DNA from: Halichondria panicea
Taxonomy: Eukaryota > Porifera > Demospongiae > Suberitida > Halichondriidae
DNA length: 64,000 nucleotides
Direction of reading: 5' to 3'
Assembly (NCBI RefSeq): GCF_963675165.1
Contig: NC_087383.1
Location: forward strand, 2,572,979-2,636,978
The position numbers and the translations under genes were made by a program. Below the pieces are notes generated by a model that searched no databases, had not been told where the DNA came from, and saw only the letters and a program-made list of their open reading frames with translations. Of the stretch, positions 10,512 to 22,033 are shown in pieces; the first letter of the stretch is position 1; each line of letters begins with the position of its first letter.

Positions 10512-11462
10512 ATGGCCACTAAAGAGCAGAACCAAGGTATAAAGACTGTCATGTTTCCTATAAAGGATAAACCCAATGATTGCTAAAGCATAAAACCCTC
10601 ATTGGTGATTGCTAACCTTGTGTGCTTGCTATCTATTTTCAGAGCTCACAATTGACGATCTGAAGACAGAAATGAAACTGACTGATGAGCAGCTCAATAC
10701 AGTAATAAAGGAACCAGATCTACCCGAGTTGGCAGCATGTTTCGACAATGTTCACAAAGGCTATCTTGAAAAATTGGAGCTCTCACCTGGAGAGCAAACT
10801 GACGTGAGGACTAGAGCATATGTAGATGGCACTCTGGCAGGAATGTTGCTGTCTACTTAATTGCTATTGTTACACATACAATTCTCTATTAACTATCACC
10901 AGGAATGGTACTCACCTATTGTTTTGTTTCCCCAGACTCCACCACCTCGTGTCCTCCCTCCCGAGAGAGGGTCCTGCTGAACCACAAGCTGTCCTCGTAC
11001 AGGGACTACCTACAAAGTCGCTACAGAATGCAAGTATCCACATCAGCCACACAATGGCCTCCCGTCCCAACAAAGACAATTTTCAAACTAGCCATGATTC
11101 AGAAGGAGGAAATACAGAGAGGAAGAATCGACGATGAATTTGTTAGGCTAACAATTACGGGGAAAATTGACGATATTTTACTTCAAAAAACTCCGGTTAA
11201 CTTAACTAACATTTTCCCTGAGATTGAGGATACACGAAACTTTGTGTTGATTGAAGGAGCTCCCGGCTCTGGCAAGAGCACCCTTGCTCTACACATCTGT
11301 CAGGAGTGGGCAAAGGGGAAACTGTTCCAACAGTTCGATATTGCAATCCTGGTGAGACTGAGAGATCCCCTCGTTAGAGAAGCAAAAACAATAGAAGATC
11401 TTCTCCCTTGTAGGAATTCAACACTGGCATGCCAAATAGGGGCAACAATTATAATTAATTGA
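10512..11462 (+). pseudogene. Truncated NLR, copy A
   Basis: Exon 1 (10512-10536) encodes MATKEQNQ. Exon 2 starts at 10643 and follows the Death-like domain, but a deletion of about 200 bp joins GMLL to a stop at 10860. The second half of the domain, the exon-2 donor and most of intron 2 are lost. Exon 3 begins at 10936 and runs through the NACHT start with Walker A EGAPGSGKST. A second deletion of about 1.8 kb, at about the residue corresponding to 291 of copy B, fuses it to the gene's own 3' flank and stops at 11462. Walker B and all LRRs are missing. It cannot make a normal NLR. A short Death-half peptide is the only product expected if transcribed. Confidence 0.85.
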
Positions 11463-11699
11463 TTGATTATTAATTGAGATTGATTGTTATTCATACAGTT
11501 TTGACAATTGATTTTAATTCTGCCATAATGCATTCAATGACAATTTAAATGCATAGAGAAAAGTAGTGAAGTATTATATACTAGTATATATAATTATGTT
11601 AGACACTATAAAAACAAATGTTGTTAATTAATTACAACTTGTTAATAGCACAGCAATAACAAAGGCTTCTCCTTGGTAACAATAACAGACACACAGACA

Positions 11700-11765
11700 C
11701 ACGCACACGCACACAGTCAGCTTTACCGTAGCCCTCGTGCGGCTACGCCTCGAGGCATAACAAGG
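11700..11765. repeat. CA run plus dispersed end motif
   Basis: A CA-rich run followed by TTTACCGTAGCCCTCGTGCG and CCTCGAGGCATAA. The same block occurs at about 43885-43950, 46575-46660 and 63715-63780, and inverted at 14500-14590. It marks an end of a non-autonomous element. Around 11463-11700 there is only the shared NLR 3' flank. Confidence 0.6.
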
Positions 11766-11906
11766 GCTTCTCCTGGTAATAATGATAAATGCTCACATGC
11801 ACAGTAAATTGTCAATGAACACAAAGCAATTTGCTAGTGAAAATCCAATTTAACGCTCTGATGCCTTTTGTTCATATAATTATGAGGAAGATGAGCAAAT
11901 TAACGT

Positions 11907-12990
11907 TCACTTTAGCCCTCCCAAACATCTTCTAAACATCTTCATGATTGCCAGGCCCTCGTATTGCAGCTGAAGGAGGTCCTGTGTGGGGAGAAGAGAG
12001 GGCAGTGAAACACTTCAACTGGTATAAGACAAAGAATGCATGTATTCTACATAACACAAAATCATATTAGTACTCCCTTTATTGCTCCCCTCACCTGGAA
12101 GATCAGCTCCACCTTCTCTATCTGCCTGCCCAGGAAACGACCAGACACCTCAAACTTGCTCACATCCACTGACGTCATCTTAAACACAACATTTCTGAAC
12201 CTGGGGGAGTGTTAACATAGCGCTCAACGTTACACATAGAGGCATAAAATAAGTCAATAGCCTCACACTGAAATAGATTAGTAGTAGAATCTGGACAAAG
12301 TACGTACAAGAGCAATAATATTAAGAGCAGATGTCAATGATTATCATGTTGTTTGATCATAGTAGAGGGATTCCCAGAATAGTACATCAATGACAAGAGA
12401 CATACGAAGCTCTTAACATCAATACCGTGACACACCAATGTACGCAGGAATTGAAAGCATAATTATATTCTATTTAGTATATAGACAGCCCGTATTAAAG
12501 ATCTAAGCACACAACACAAGTATGTTAGTATCTGCTATGCACTCTCCAGTACGTAGGTGGAGACTTACAGAATGGGTGGGGCATATCTCCATGGACACTG
12601 ATGCAGATGATTTGTTTGATCACGTCAGAGTACGCGTCGATACCCAGCTATCTCTCCGGGGAGTCCACTGTCGATGCCCACAGGAAGAACCCTCTGGGGG
12701 GGGAACAGTGAGAGTCATATTATGATTCAGTTCCGGGAATAAATGTCATAGAAAGTCACTAATTGACTCACATTTTTTCCAGCCGAGGCAAATGGAGCAC
12801 AGCTATAGGTTACGTCTCTGTGGGGCATGGAAAAATTGATTTACTGAAATTGTGTATCAGGTTTTAAGCAACTAATAAGGATTATCACTTATTGAGCGCA
12901 CAATTCCCCGCCCACACACACCTGGTCAGTAGACAGCTGATTGCCTATCCACAACATTGAAGGATTTTATCGCAGCTATGTACTTCATTG
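11907..12990 (-). pseudogene. IQGAP-like C-terminal fragment, copy A2
   Basis: Exon 12200-12095 is intact. It reads FRNVVFKMTSVDVSKFEVSG and then RFLGRQIEKVELIFQ, matching IQGAP FRNV.FEIS...GKFEVSAKFMG. The next exon starts at 11981 and reads DLLQLQYEGLAIMKMF, the IQGAP RasGAP C-terminal motif. An 11-bp duplication (AAACATCTTCT on the + strand) then shifts the frame, giving a stop at 11907 instead of GRAKVNVNLLIFL. Upstream, the exon at about 12690-12560 has TAG before LGIDAYSD, and exon-like blocks at about 12845-12780 and 12990-12905 mirror copy A1. Tandem duplicate of the 5.0-6.0 kb segment. Confidence 0.7.
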
Positions 12991-13124
12991 TACAGCTGCA
13001 AGGGGAGTGACGTGTGATACAGTGTGATTCAATGAAAGTCAGTACAACACAGTTAGTGTATGTTTACCAAAGAGGTACATGAGATTGTTCTGACAAATCA
13101 TTCTTGTACTCTCTAATACACTAA

Positions 13125-13297
13125 CAGGGTTTCATCTAGGATAACAAGTTGGGGGGGAGATTTGGGAGTGCGTAAGCGCAAGTGTTTGGCTATGCCCACT
13201 TAAAAAAAGTTGATTTAATACTAATGTGATGATGTCATTATTCTACAAGATTTGGGGGGGGGGGAAGAACCACCCCCCCCTACTAGATGAAACCCTG
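13125..13297. mobile_element. G-tract MITE, copy 2
   Basis: Same 14-bp ends as 6050-6279 (CAGGGTTTCATCTA), shortened interior, G runs of 8 or more bases. Lies in the tandem duplicate of the first locus. Confidence 0.75.
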
Positions 13298-13484
13298 ACT
13301 AACTGATACAGTACCAAAGATGCAACCTTTTACATGGCAAAATTAAAAACGGCCATTGTCAAAGTAATGTAGACGCAATCGGCATCATGTATAAATTGTG
13401 TATTTGGCCTGGCCTAAGCCATATTCAGTACATACTATATAGCAGGTCATTTTCGTAGGTTATAACATTCGAAACAAACAACGT

Positions 13485-13845
13485 CTACACACAGTAAGTG
13501 CAGTAGTAGTAGATCTAAGAGGTAGTCTAATGCTCAAGAATGATGGAACATCTTATATACATATAGTAGTCATCTGCAGAATTGTGTAGAGGAGATGTTT
13601 CACCATCTTTGAGCATTAGTTTACCTCTTAGATCTACTACTACTGCACTGCACTATACTGCACTTACTGTGTATATAGCTAGTAGGTATCTTCAAGACCA
13701 GCTAGCTCACTGACAGTTGACAAACTAATGCTCAAAGATGGTGGAACATCTCTACACAATTCTACTACTACTGCATGCACTTACTGTGTATATAGTAGGT
13801 ATCTTCAAGACCAGCTAGCTCACTGATAGTTGACAAACACTCTCT
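13485..13845. repeat. Compound inverted and direct repeat
   Basis: GTAAGTGCAGTAGTAGTAGA with ATCTAAGAGGTA near 13495-13525 is inverted at about 13620-13675. AATGCTCAAGAATGATGGAAC is inverted around 13597-13612 and repeated directly at 13728-13750. A direct duplicate of the ACTTACTGTGTATATAG to CACTGACAGTTGACAAAC block follows at about 13775-13837. No coding. It looks like a fold-back MITE with a partial duplication. Confidence 0.6.
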
Positions 13846-13941
13846 GGGACAAAAACCATTGTGTAGCTCTTACTTCAATATTTTACAAACTTCCTTTATT
13901 TAGAATAATAGCGCATGCATTGCAGAATGCAGAGGCTGCAA

Positions 13942-16275
13942 AATATGGTGGGCCGTTTGTTTCAAAATTCAAATGTTACATTTTCATTCAAATCACAATA
14001 CATTCATTCAAGATGTGCAATTTTCATTCAAGAGCATTCAAGATTATTCATTCAAGATTCAAGATTTTGATGGATGCATAAACATGCATAATTTCAGATG
14101 ACTTTAGCCACACTTTGTGGTTTTATTGCATGGTGTAGTTGTTTTAATTAACAGGAAATGGGGTTCACAATAATCAACTCCCTCCCTCAGTAGTGGTAAG
14201 GTGATTCCCAAACCAGAAACATGACATTGATTGACGAAAATTAACAAGAGGTCAGGGGTTCGTTGCCGACCTTCGAGTTTTGAGCATTAAGCAAAGGACA
14301 TCTTATAAATGTTGTGTTTGACTGTATATGCATGCATGGCATGCATATCTTGAATAATTATTGTCGACTTGAATGCATTAAAATCTTGAATGACAATTGC
14401 ATGGTCTTGAATGGTCAGTGGATCTTTGGATCAATTTAAATTTGTTTTGGGCAGAATTTCAAATCGATAGAAATTTATATATTTTTTGATTTTGAATATT
14501 TATGCCTCGAGGCGTAGCCGCACGAGGGATACGGTAAAGCTGACTGTGTGTGTGTCTGTCTGTCTGTCTGTGTGTGTGTGTGTGTATTCCAGCTATAACT
14601 GCTCAACGGTTACAATGCGACGAAAACTAACAGCTTCTATAGGCTTCTAGCCACGTTCTCTTGGATTTTGATTCGTGGATTAGCAAACTAAAGCTTCTTT
14701 CTCTAGTTATGGCTAGTTTGACTCACATTGAAGGCTGTTGCAGTCTCTTCAGAATCTTTCATAGCATCATCTGTCCGCACAAACTTTCTATTCAACATAT
14801 GAGTTAGCCTTGCACTAAAGCGCTAGCTTTTTGTTAGCTACAATACTCAGAAAATATCTGTTAACACAGCTAGCTAGCAGTAGCCATTTGTGAAATTGAT
14901 CTCTTTGGACACACCCTTTAATTATTCCTGTGGATGTAATGCGCATGCGCGCTCATTCCCCATGTGTGAGAAAATAATATCCAAGATCCAGATCCAGATC
15001 CTCCTGGCAGAATCATCTTTGTCTTGAGGGCCTGGTAAGCCACAAAACACTACCATATAACAATATAGATAACAATATGCATGTACACAGGTCTTTTCTT
15101 CTTAGATATTATTTACACTGAACTACAGATCCTGGAAGAATCAATTTTCTTCTTTCTTGAGGTCCTGGTAAGCCACATAATACAATAAATAACAACAATA
15201 GATGCATGTAAATAAGTCTTTTCTTCTCAGTGACTTTATATAGATAAGCTAACTTTAATATAAAATTCATTATAGATAACACTCTAATACTTTTGAGCGA
15301 AAGCAAAAACATGGCGAGAGGCATTAGCACAGCGCCAGCTTGAACACTAGTTTGAAACTGCAAGAGTACATGCAAATGAGTGCATTCTATTTTCAATTCT
15401 TGAGGAAGAACTGGTCCTGAGTTTCGTGCAGAAAAAAGCAGTTTCATATTTTGCACCCACAGGGGTTAGCTTATAATGACCTTTGTACTCTAAGAAGCTG
15501 TGCACTTTATAGTCTGTTATAAAATCAGTATTATGTGCACCTAGCTTGTATGCGTACAGGTTATGTTAACAGTTGTATCCCACCCTGATTGACAATGACA
15601 ATTACACCCCTGTCTGTATAGGTGTTCCAAGTACCATGGCCAATAGATGAGTGTTCCCAGCATACAGACGGTACTATACATATAATCATACAGTTGTTCG
15701 ATTGCACACACACACACACAATAATATCATAATTAATTTTAATTGATCCTTCAACATTGAAATGTTTAATAATATTAATTATGTACAGTTAAGGAAGTAC
15801 ATTATTATATTATACATAGCAGAGTCGTGCAGTTGGCTAGCCTCGAGGAAGTGATTGGGATATCAAGGCTAGCAGTTGGCAAGGTTATATTCTGGCTATA
15901 TTTAGCATTGCATTGGAGCATGGCTTCTCAAGAGTACAAAGGTCATTTTAAGCAAACCCTGTGGATGCTATAAGCGCTAGTGATGGTCAAAAATTGAAAA
16001 TGCTTTTTCTGCACGAAACTCAGGACCAATTCTTCCTCAAGAAATTAAAAGTAGAATGCACTCATTTGCATGTACTCTTGCAGTTTCAAAATATTCAAAA
16101 TCAAAAAATATATAAATTTCTATCGATTTGAAATTCTGCCCAAAACAAATTTATATTGATCCAAAGATCCACTGACCTTGAATGAATACGTATATGCATC
16201 TTGAATGAATGTATTGTAATCTGAATGAAAATATAACATTAATTTTGAATTTTGAAACAAACGGCCCACCATACA
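13942..16275. mobile_element. Nested inverted-repeat composite, gene-free
   Basis: The outer ends are inverted copies: GGTGGGCCGTTTGTTTCAAA near 13949 and its complement ending near 16272. The left arm extends to about 14505. Inside, a second inverted pair relates about 15340-15490 to 15935-16090 (CTGAGTTTCGTGCAG). A tandem duplication of about 120 bp lies at 14995-15110 and 15127-15235 (GGTCCTGGTAAGCCACA). The repeat 14503-14840 is the inverse of 46275-46660. No credible gene is present. I infer several successive insertions. Confidence 0.55.
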
Positions 16276-16571
16276 CCATAGCAAAAACACATTGATTTTA
16301 CAATGTAAAAGGGTGGGCCAGCTCAGCACAATTCAAATAGCAATCAAAATTCCAGGCTCTTAAACGAATAGGACTATTATATCATTCAATGACAATTTAG
16401 AGAAAAGTAGCGAAGTACATAGTATGTTAGAACATTAGGTCGTTAATTAATTAATTGCAACGTGTCAATAGTACATGCAGATGATATAAATAATTGAAGA
16501 ATGCTCACATGCAATTGTCAATGAATACATGCAATTTGTTAATGGCAATCCAATTTAACACTCTGAGGATT

Positions 16572-17826
16572 TTAAAAGTTCATGAGGAAGATGAGCAGAT
16601 TAACATTCACTTTGGCCCTTCCAAACATCTTCATGATTGCCAGGCCCTCATATTGCAGCTGAAGGAGGTCCTGTGTGGGGAGAAGAGAGGGCAGTGAAAC
16701 ACTTCAACTGGTGTATAAGACAAAGAATGCATGTATTTGTAAGACAAATGAATACATGTACTTACATACACCGTACAAGCATACCAACACTATACCTGAC
16801 ACAAGGCAGTAAACTTCTTGAACACTTTACGTACCTACCATCTACCTGTACACACACCCTCACCTGGAGGACCAGCTCCACCTTCTCTATCTGCCTGATG
16901 TGATCTCAAACACACAACATTTCCGAATCTGAACCTGGGCGAGTAAGAAATAATGTTCACATAATTATAGCATAACTTTGCATAAGATCAAGGTCGTAGC
17001 AAGAGGTCAGGCTGGTCAGATTTTGGCCTAACCACTTTTTGCAGCTGGGTAGGTAATGGTCGTAAATATTGTAAGTGATAATACGCATGCTGTTTTGGTG
17101 AGGAAAAGTGATGGCCTTTTTCTTAGGTAAAAAATTCACCACTGTATGCAAAAGTTCCAATAGTAGAAAAACAGCTGACCTTCAATTGCAAGTTGGCCTG
17201 ACCACTTTAAAGTTGCTTGCTACGCCCCTGCATGAAGATTGGGGCATAAAAATAAGTTAATAGCCTCACACTGGAGGAATTGTTAAAGTCTAGATTAGTA
17301 GTATAGTCTGAGCTTCAGTCAAACAGTGGACAAAGTACGTACCAGAGCAATTAATGGCACATGTGATGATTATCATGTTGTTTAATAGAAGTATGTTAGT
17401 ATAACGGCTACTCTCACTCAAGTATACGGAGACTCACAGAGTGGGTGGAGCATATCTCCATGGACGCTGATGTATGGATGATTGGCTTGGTCACGTCAGA
17501 GTACTTGTCGATACCCAGCCTTCTGTCCAGGGGGTCCACTGTCGATGCTCGCAAGAACTCTCTGTGGGGGGTACAATGAGTGTATGTATATTCATACCCT
17601 CTGCATGGCAACGAAAATAGCTAATGTGCAATTTAGATCATACGATACTTTAGTAGAAGGTAGAAACACACATGGCATCATCACATGACCATCATTCGTA
17701 CATACACACTTTCAACTATTTGACTACAAATTCAGTTTTGGTTATCACATTTCTTATACCTAAACTTCTTGAAGGCGTCCGAGTGTACGGGTTCATTATT
17801 GACAGGGCAGCACTCTCAGCCTCAAA
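16572..17826 (-). pseudogene. IQGAP-like fragment, copy 2 (best collinear)
   Basis: The most collinear IQGAP stretch. Exon 17826-17760 reads FEAESAALSIMNPY. Exon 17561-17438 reads REFLRASTVDPLDRRLGIDK then YSDVTKPIIH. A damaged exon lies at about 16940-16864. The final exon starts at about 16677, DLLQLQYEGLAIMKMFGRAK, and continues VNVNLLIFLMNF with a stop at 16572. This equals the GAP-related and RasGAP C-terminal parts of IQGAP. Exon 17561-17438 is open, with arginine where other copies have TAG. Two breaks remain. Exon 17826-17760 is one base short of joining in frame, and the exon near 16.9 kb lost about 40 bp, giving TAG. Codons 5' of FEAES are absent; a kinesin-tail exon lies there. Confidence 0.7.
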
Positions 17827-18049
17827 CTGTGCAAAGGAACAGGAAAAACACGATAAACTCTTAAACCAACAGATATAACCAGACAATAATCATGGAAAGT
17901 TAATAATTTTCTGCTGATTTGGCGTTTTTTACCAACAAATAATTATCTAGTCCAGTACTAATTTATTGTACATAGATGCAGTGCATAATGTAGGCCATAA
18001 TCTGTACAGGTATACTGTACCACTTTTATCACCTGTTGTTTGTAGCACT

Positions 18050-18190
18050 CAAATATCTACCCCATCGGCACACTGCTCTGCTCCAACTCCTCACAGCGAT
18101 CCAGTGCCTTCTTGAGCTCTTCCTCCATCACAAGTCTCTCTTGAACAGCAGACTGGGTAATAGATTGCATGGTGGTCATGTACACACACA
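18050..18190 (-). pseudogene. Kinesin-tail exon SAVQERLVMEEELKK, isolated copy
   Basis: The reverse strand reads SAVQERLVMEEELKKALDRC then EELEQSSVP, as in the last recognised kinesin-tail exon at 6.7, 39.0 and 55.2 kb. A short deletion removes the AVDGVD part. No other kinesin exon is nearby. The flanking direct CACACACAGGT repeats on the + strand appear in all copies. Confidence 0.55.
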
Positions 18191-18257
18191 CAGGTATACA
18201 GATACAACCATCACAACATCGTGGTAGTGGTACAGTAGTTATATAATTGCAGGTACA

Positions 18258-18972
18258 TGTATTAATGAAAGCACCGCGGGTACTGATGCCTCGGTGAAGG
18301 TGCAAAACTACATAACATAAAGCTACACACATTATCATGATGAATATATTTGCATTTTTGCTGCATGCAAACTCAAATTGCATGGTGGTCGATCATGTAC
18401 ACACACACACAGGTAATACAACCACCATGTGGTAGTGGTACAGCTGTTTGCTCACTGCATTACCACAAAACAACAAATACCATACAATGTTGCTATGCAA
18501 ACAACATGTGGTCCTAAGCAATGATGGCTTCTAGCACTTGTATGTTAAATGGGTACTTTTTGAGGGTTACAAAAATGGCTAATCTGCGAGACCCTCAAAA
18601 ATTACCCGCTATAAGGTGGCCATCAATATTATAGTAAATGCTCTCACAATCTACTCTTAGTGGTATAATTTTTATATGGAAACTAATATACAAATGAAAG
18701 CACCGCGGGTGCTGATGCCTCGGTGGAGATGCCAAAGCTACATAACATAAAGCTACTAGAGTCTAATAGCTTTTATACACATGACATGATGAACAATTAA
18801 TTTTGCTGCATGCAAACTCAAGGAGTGGGTAATGATCGACCACGATTGTTGTTAAAAACGAGCGATGCCAAAAGTTCAAGTCTAAAATTAATGGCTGCAT
18901 TAGCAGAGCCTTGCAGCTCTCTTCTCACTCTTGCAGCTACCAATAGCTAGCGTTCTAGTGCAGAGCTAACTA
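18258..18972. repeat. Dispersed repeat copies before the minisatellite
   Basis: Two partial copies (18262-18372 and 18690-18970) of the repeat at 3335-3630, separated by a stem-forming segment at about 18548-18605 (TTTTTGAGGGTTACAAAAAT to GACCCTCAAAAATTACCCGC). No gene seen. Confidence 0.55.
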
Positions 18973-19462
18973 CAGTGGGGCCATAGGCAGTGCACGTACA
19001 CAGTGGGGCCATAGGCAGTGCACGTACACAGTGGAGCCATAGGCAGTGCACGTACACAGTGGGGCCATAGGCAGTGCACGTACACAGTGGGACCATAGGC
19101 AGTGCACGTACACAGTGGGACCATAGGCAGTGCACGTACACAGTGGGACCATAGGCAGTGCACGTACACAGTGGGACCATAGGCAGTGCACGTACACAGT
19201 GGGGCCATAGGCAGTGCACGTACATAGTGGGACCATAGGCAGTGCACGTACATAGTGGGACCATAGGCAGTGCACGTACATAGTGGGGTCATAGGCAGTG
19301 CACGTACATAGTGGGACCATAGGCAGTGCACGTACATAGTGGGGGCATAGGCAGTGCACGTACATAGTGGGGCCATAGGCAGTGCATGTACATAGTGGGG
19401 GCATAGGCAGTGCACGTACATAGTGGGGCCATAGGCAGTGCATGTACATAGTGGGACCATAA
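18973..19462. repeat. 28-bp minisatellite, array 1 left part
   Basis: About 17 tandem copies of a 28-bp unit (agtggggccataggcagtgc plus acgtacac). Copies vary mainly at A/G and C/T positions and in CACAG versus CATAG. On the reverse strand all three frames stay open because 28 is not a multiple of 3 and no frame contains a stop. The cysteine- and tyrosine-rich conceptual proteins are artefacts. The array continues at 20107 after an inserted element. Confidence 0.95.
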
Positions 19463-20106
19463 CCCTTTACAGGTCAAATTGTTGTAAATATTACAACAAC
19501 AAAGGAGCATGCTATTAACTTGTCAATATTGATCAATGTTGATATTGGATTGTGTGGTAGATTGTGAGAGCTTTGAAGTACTAGTTTTGCTGAGCTGCTT
19601 GACACTTGAAACTGGATTGGCTCTGGAAGCATTGTTGACTTTGTACTCTTTTTTTTTTCAGGTGATCTTAACTGCTTATTCTCCTGTTCAGCCATTGTCT
19701 GTTGGCTACTGCTTCCATCTACGTTTCTACACCACCTTTAAAGATGATAAGTTTACTATATACTTTCTCCAGACACAACTCATCTTTTGTGTGTCCTACT
19801 GTGACCCTTTACCAGTCAAATTGAAGGTTTAGACCAGCTACAGCTTTTAAAGGCCACACATACTTCCATTGAGGCAAGCAGCAAGGCATAATCGACTGGT
19901 TAGTGTGTGTGTGTGTGACGTGGGTGTGCACAACCATTGTCCCACGCCCATCTTCTAAGCTAGTCTGGCCACGCCCTCCACAAAGAAGTCTTCATTGGGG
20001 GGCGGCGATCAAATCAAGCTAAGTTGGTGGGTTGGGCTGACCACAAATTCAAATTCAAACTAAAGTGATGACCCTTTTCCCGATTGAACGATTGACCGGT
20101 AAAGGG
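19463..20106. mobile_element. piggyBac-like-ended insertion inside the minisatellite
   Basis: The left end CCCTTTACAGGTCAA (19463) and the inverse right end TTGACCGGTAAAGGG (to 20106) are 15-bp inverted repeats with one mismatch. The tetranucleotide ATAA flanks both sides (19459-19462, 20107-20110) and fits the minisatellite unit GACCATAAGCAG, so I read it as a target duplication. The CCCTTT... end and 4-bp duplication resemble piggyBac, though the canonical target is TTAA. The interior holds short open frames on both strands (one reverse-strand frame begins MAEQENKQLRSPEKKK), with no recognised transposase. Confidence 0.65.
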
Positions 20107-20449
20107 ATAAGCAATGCATGTACATAGTGGGACCATAAGCAGTGCATGTACATAGTGGGACCATAGGCAGTGCATGTACATAGTGGGACCATAAGCAGTG
20201 CATGTACATAGTGGGACCATAAGCAGTGCATGTACATAGTGGGGACCATAGGCAGTGCACGTACATAGTGGGACCATAGGCAGTGCATGTACATAGTGGG
20301 ACCATAGGCAATGCATGTACATAGTGGGACCATAGGCAGTGCATGTACATAGTGGGACCATAGGCAGTGCATGTACATAGTGGGACCATAAGCAGTGCAT
20401 GTACATAGTGGGGCCATAAGCAGTGCATGTACATAGTGGGGCCATAAGC
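20107..20449. repeat. 28-bp minisatellite, array 1 right part
   Basis: About 12 copies of the same 28-bp unit in the same orientation and register as 18973-19462. Most read TGCATGTACATAGTGGGACC. Ends in CCATAAGCTCTGTACACAC. Confidence 0.95.
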
Positions 20450-20950
20450 TCTGTACACACACTAGAGGTCAATTTGAGTACCTTTTCTACTTTGCTTAAA
20501 AAAATGTTTTTTCAGGTGAGTTGAAGGTGTACAATGCAGTAAGGAACTAGACTGAATAGTTTTAAGCACAAAACCTCCAAATTGCACCTTAGACAATCAT
20601 TCCGCCAAATTTTTCCGGTTGCTGCCCCCCGAACCCCCCCCAAATGTTCAACAGCGTACGGCCGTCGTCATTTCCCCCCTTAGATAAAAATCCTGCTTGA
20701 AACCCTAACAATAGTGAGTATTTGTGACATACCGTATAAGTAGAGGTTGTATGGTGAAAATGTTCGTATATTTCGTACTGTAGAGCATCATACACTGTAC
20801 GAAAAATAAAACTACAAAACTATTCTACAGTAATAGGCTCAATGTGGCTGTATGAATATTTAAAATACGAAATATTTCCAGTCCTACAGTATTATAAACT
20901 CTTTAACCACAACTTTGGTAAACATAATATTATTTCTTACCTAAACTTCT
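20450..20950. other. Gene-free spacer
   Basis: No supported gene. The region around 20590-20700 contains C-rich runs (GCCCCCCGAACCCCCCCC) resembling the inside of a G-tract MITE but without recognisable ends. Confidence 0.35.
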
Positions 20951-21025
20951 TGAAGGCATGAGTGAGTGTTCGGGTTCATTACTGACAGGGCATCATTCTC
21001 AGTCTCAACTCACATCAACCTCCAG
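20950..21025 (-). pseudogene. IQGAP-like FEAEN exon relic
   Basis: The reverse strand reads GAGAATGATGCCCTGTCAGT then AATGAACCCG, ending TTCAAGAAGTTTAG before GTAAG, matching the exon at 17826-17760. The reading frame that gives ENDALSVMNP runs into TAG at the exon end, so the frame is broken between NPN and the AFKKF part. Confidence 0.5.
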
Positions 21026-21973
21026 CATGGGGTGGGTCGATCACAGTGACATAACACACACAAACTGTGCAAAGGAACAGGAAAACATGATAAACCGGCA
21101 TTACGGTAACTTAAACCAACAGATGATAAATGGACTAAAATCATGAAAACTCACTAATAATAACGAGTGTTGCAAACTGCGATGTGCTAATGCATGCCTC
21201 TCACTTATAGTTTCGATTAGGGGGGAGGGGCTAAATGAGGCTATTTATAGTATGTAAAATCGCCAGCTATGGACCCCAACTAGTACCTAAATGTAAATTT
21301 TAGGGGAGGGAGGATTGGAGCTAGAGGGGGATATCCCCCTTCCCCCCTGTATGACACCCTGCTCACCCTTTAGAAGACTGCCCCCCCCCCCCATACACAC
21401 ACACTCACCCCTCTAGAAGAATGTCCCACCATAGCCTTCGGAGCTGTCTCCCTCCTCTTAGCAATCACTCCATCGATGTGTGTCTTGAGTACCTCGTTTC
21501 GACTAATCTTGGACGCTATATACCCGCCACTGTAGCATGTAGCACCACTCTGTGATGTGCCTCAAGACCTTTCTCCTTCACAGCAAGCTCTTGCAGCTGG
21601 TGTAGGAAGACCAGTATATTCGAGAGCCTTTGATAAGAGAATTCCAGTGTCAGGAGAAATACGAGTTGGTAGAAAGCGAGTGTGTTAGCAGGGCTAGTGC
21701 AGAGAGTTTTGGCCAGTTCCAGGAGATTGGTGAAGAGAGAGTTGACTGGTTTAGAGAGGAATCCTTTCAAAACCACACCCAGTGAGAACCCTACAGCCTC
21801 CAGACTCACCCAATCACTGCACAAGGGGAGGGTATAAATGCACGTACATGTAGCTGTAAGCACTGCACATGATTGTATACATAGTGAAAGTTAAGACAAA
21901 AGCTCATATGGACCTGTATAACTGACAAATAAAATCTAGTACGCCTCAAATGCACACTGAACATAGCAAGGTG

Positions 21974-21975
<2 letters not shown>

Positions 21976-22033
<58 letters not shown>
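21976..22033. repeat. CA microsatellite in an EFR3 intron
   Basis: An uninterrupted CA run of about 28 repeats just inside the donor side of the intron following exon 22252-22040. Confidence 0.95.

Noticed and set aside
10117-13000. Reading kinesin and IQGAP exons as a single kinesin-IQGAP fusion gene
   Set aside because: Although both are on the same strand and interleaved, the IQGAP exons that should be adjacent (FEAEN to REFLRAS) are adjacent without kinesin at 17.4-17.8 kb, and most copies carry stops. Scrambling by duplication is simpler.
18947-19460. Overlapping reverse-strand frames of 105-164 codons
   Set aside because: Same minisatellite artefact as array 2.
19536-19832. 98-codon + strand frame as a gene
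   Set aside because: Lies inside the element 19463-20106, has no recognised domain, and the opposite strand also has a similar-length frame.
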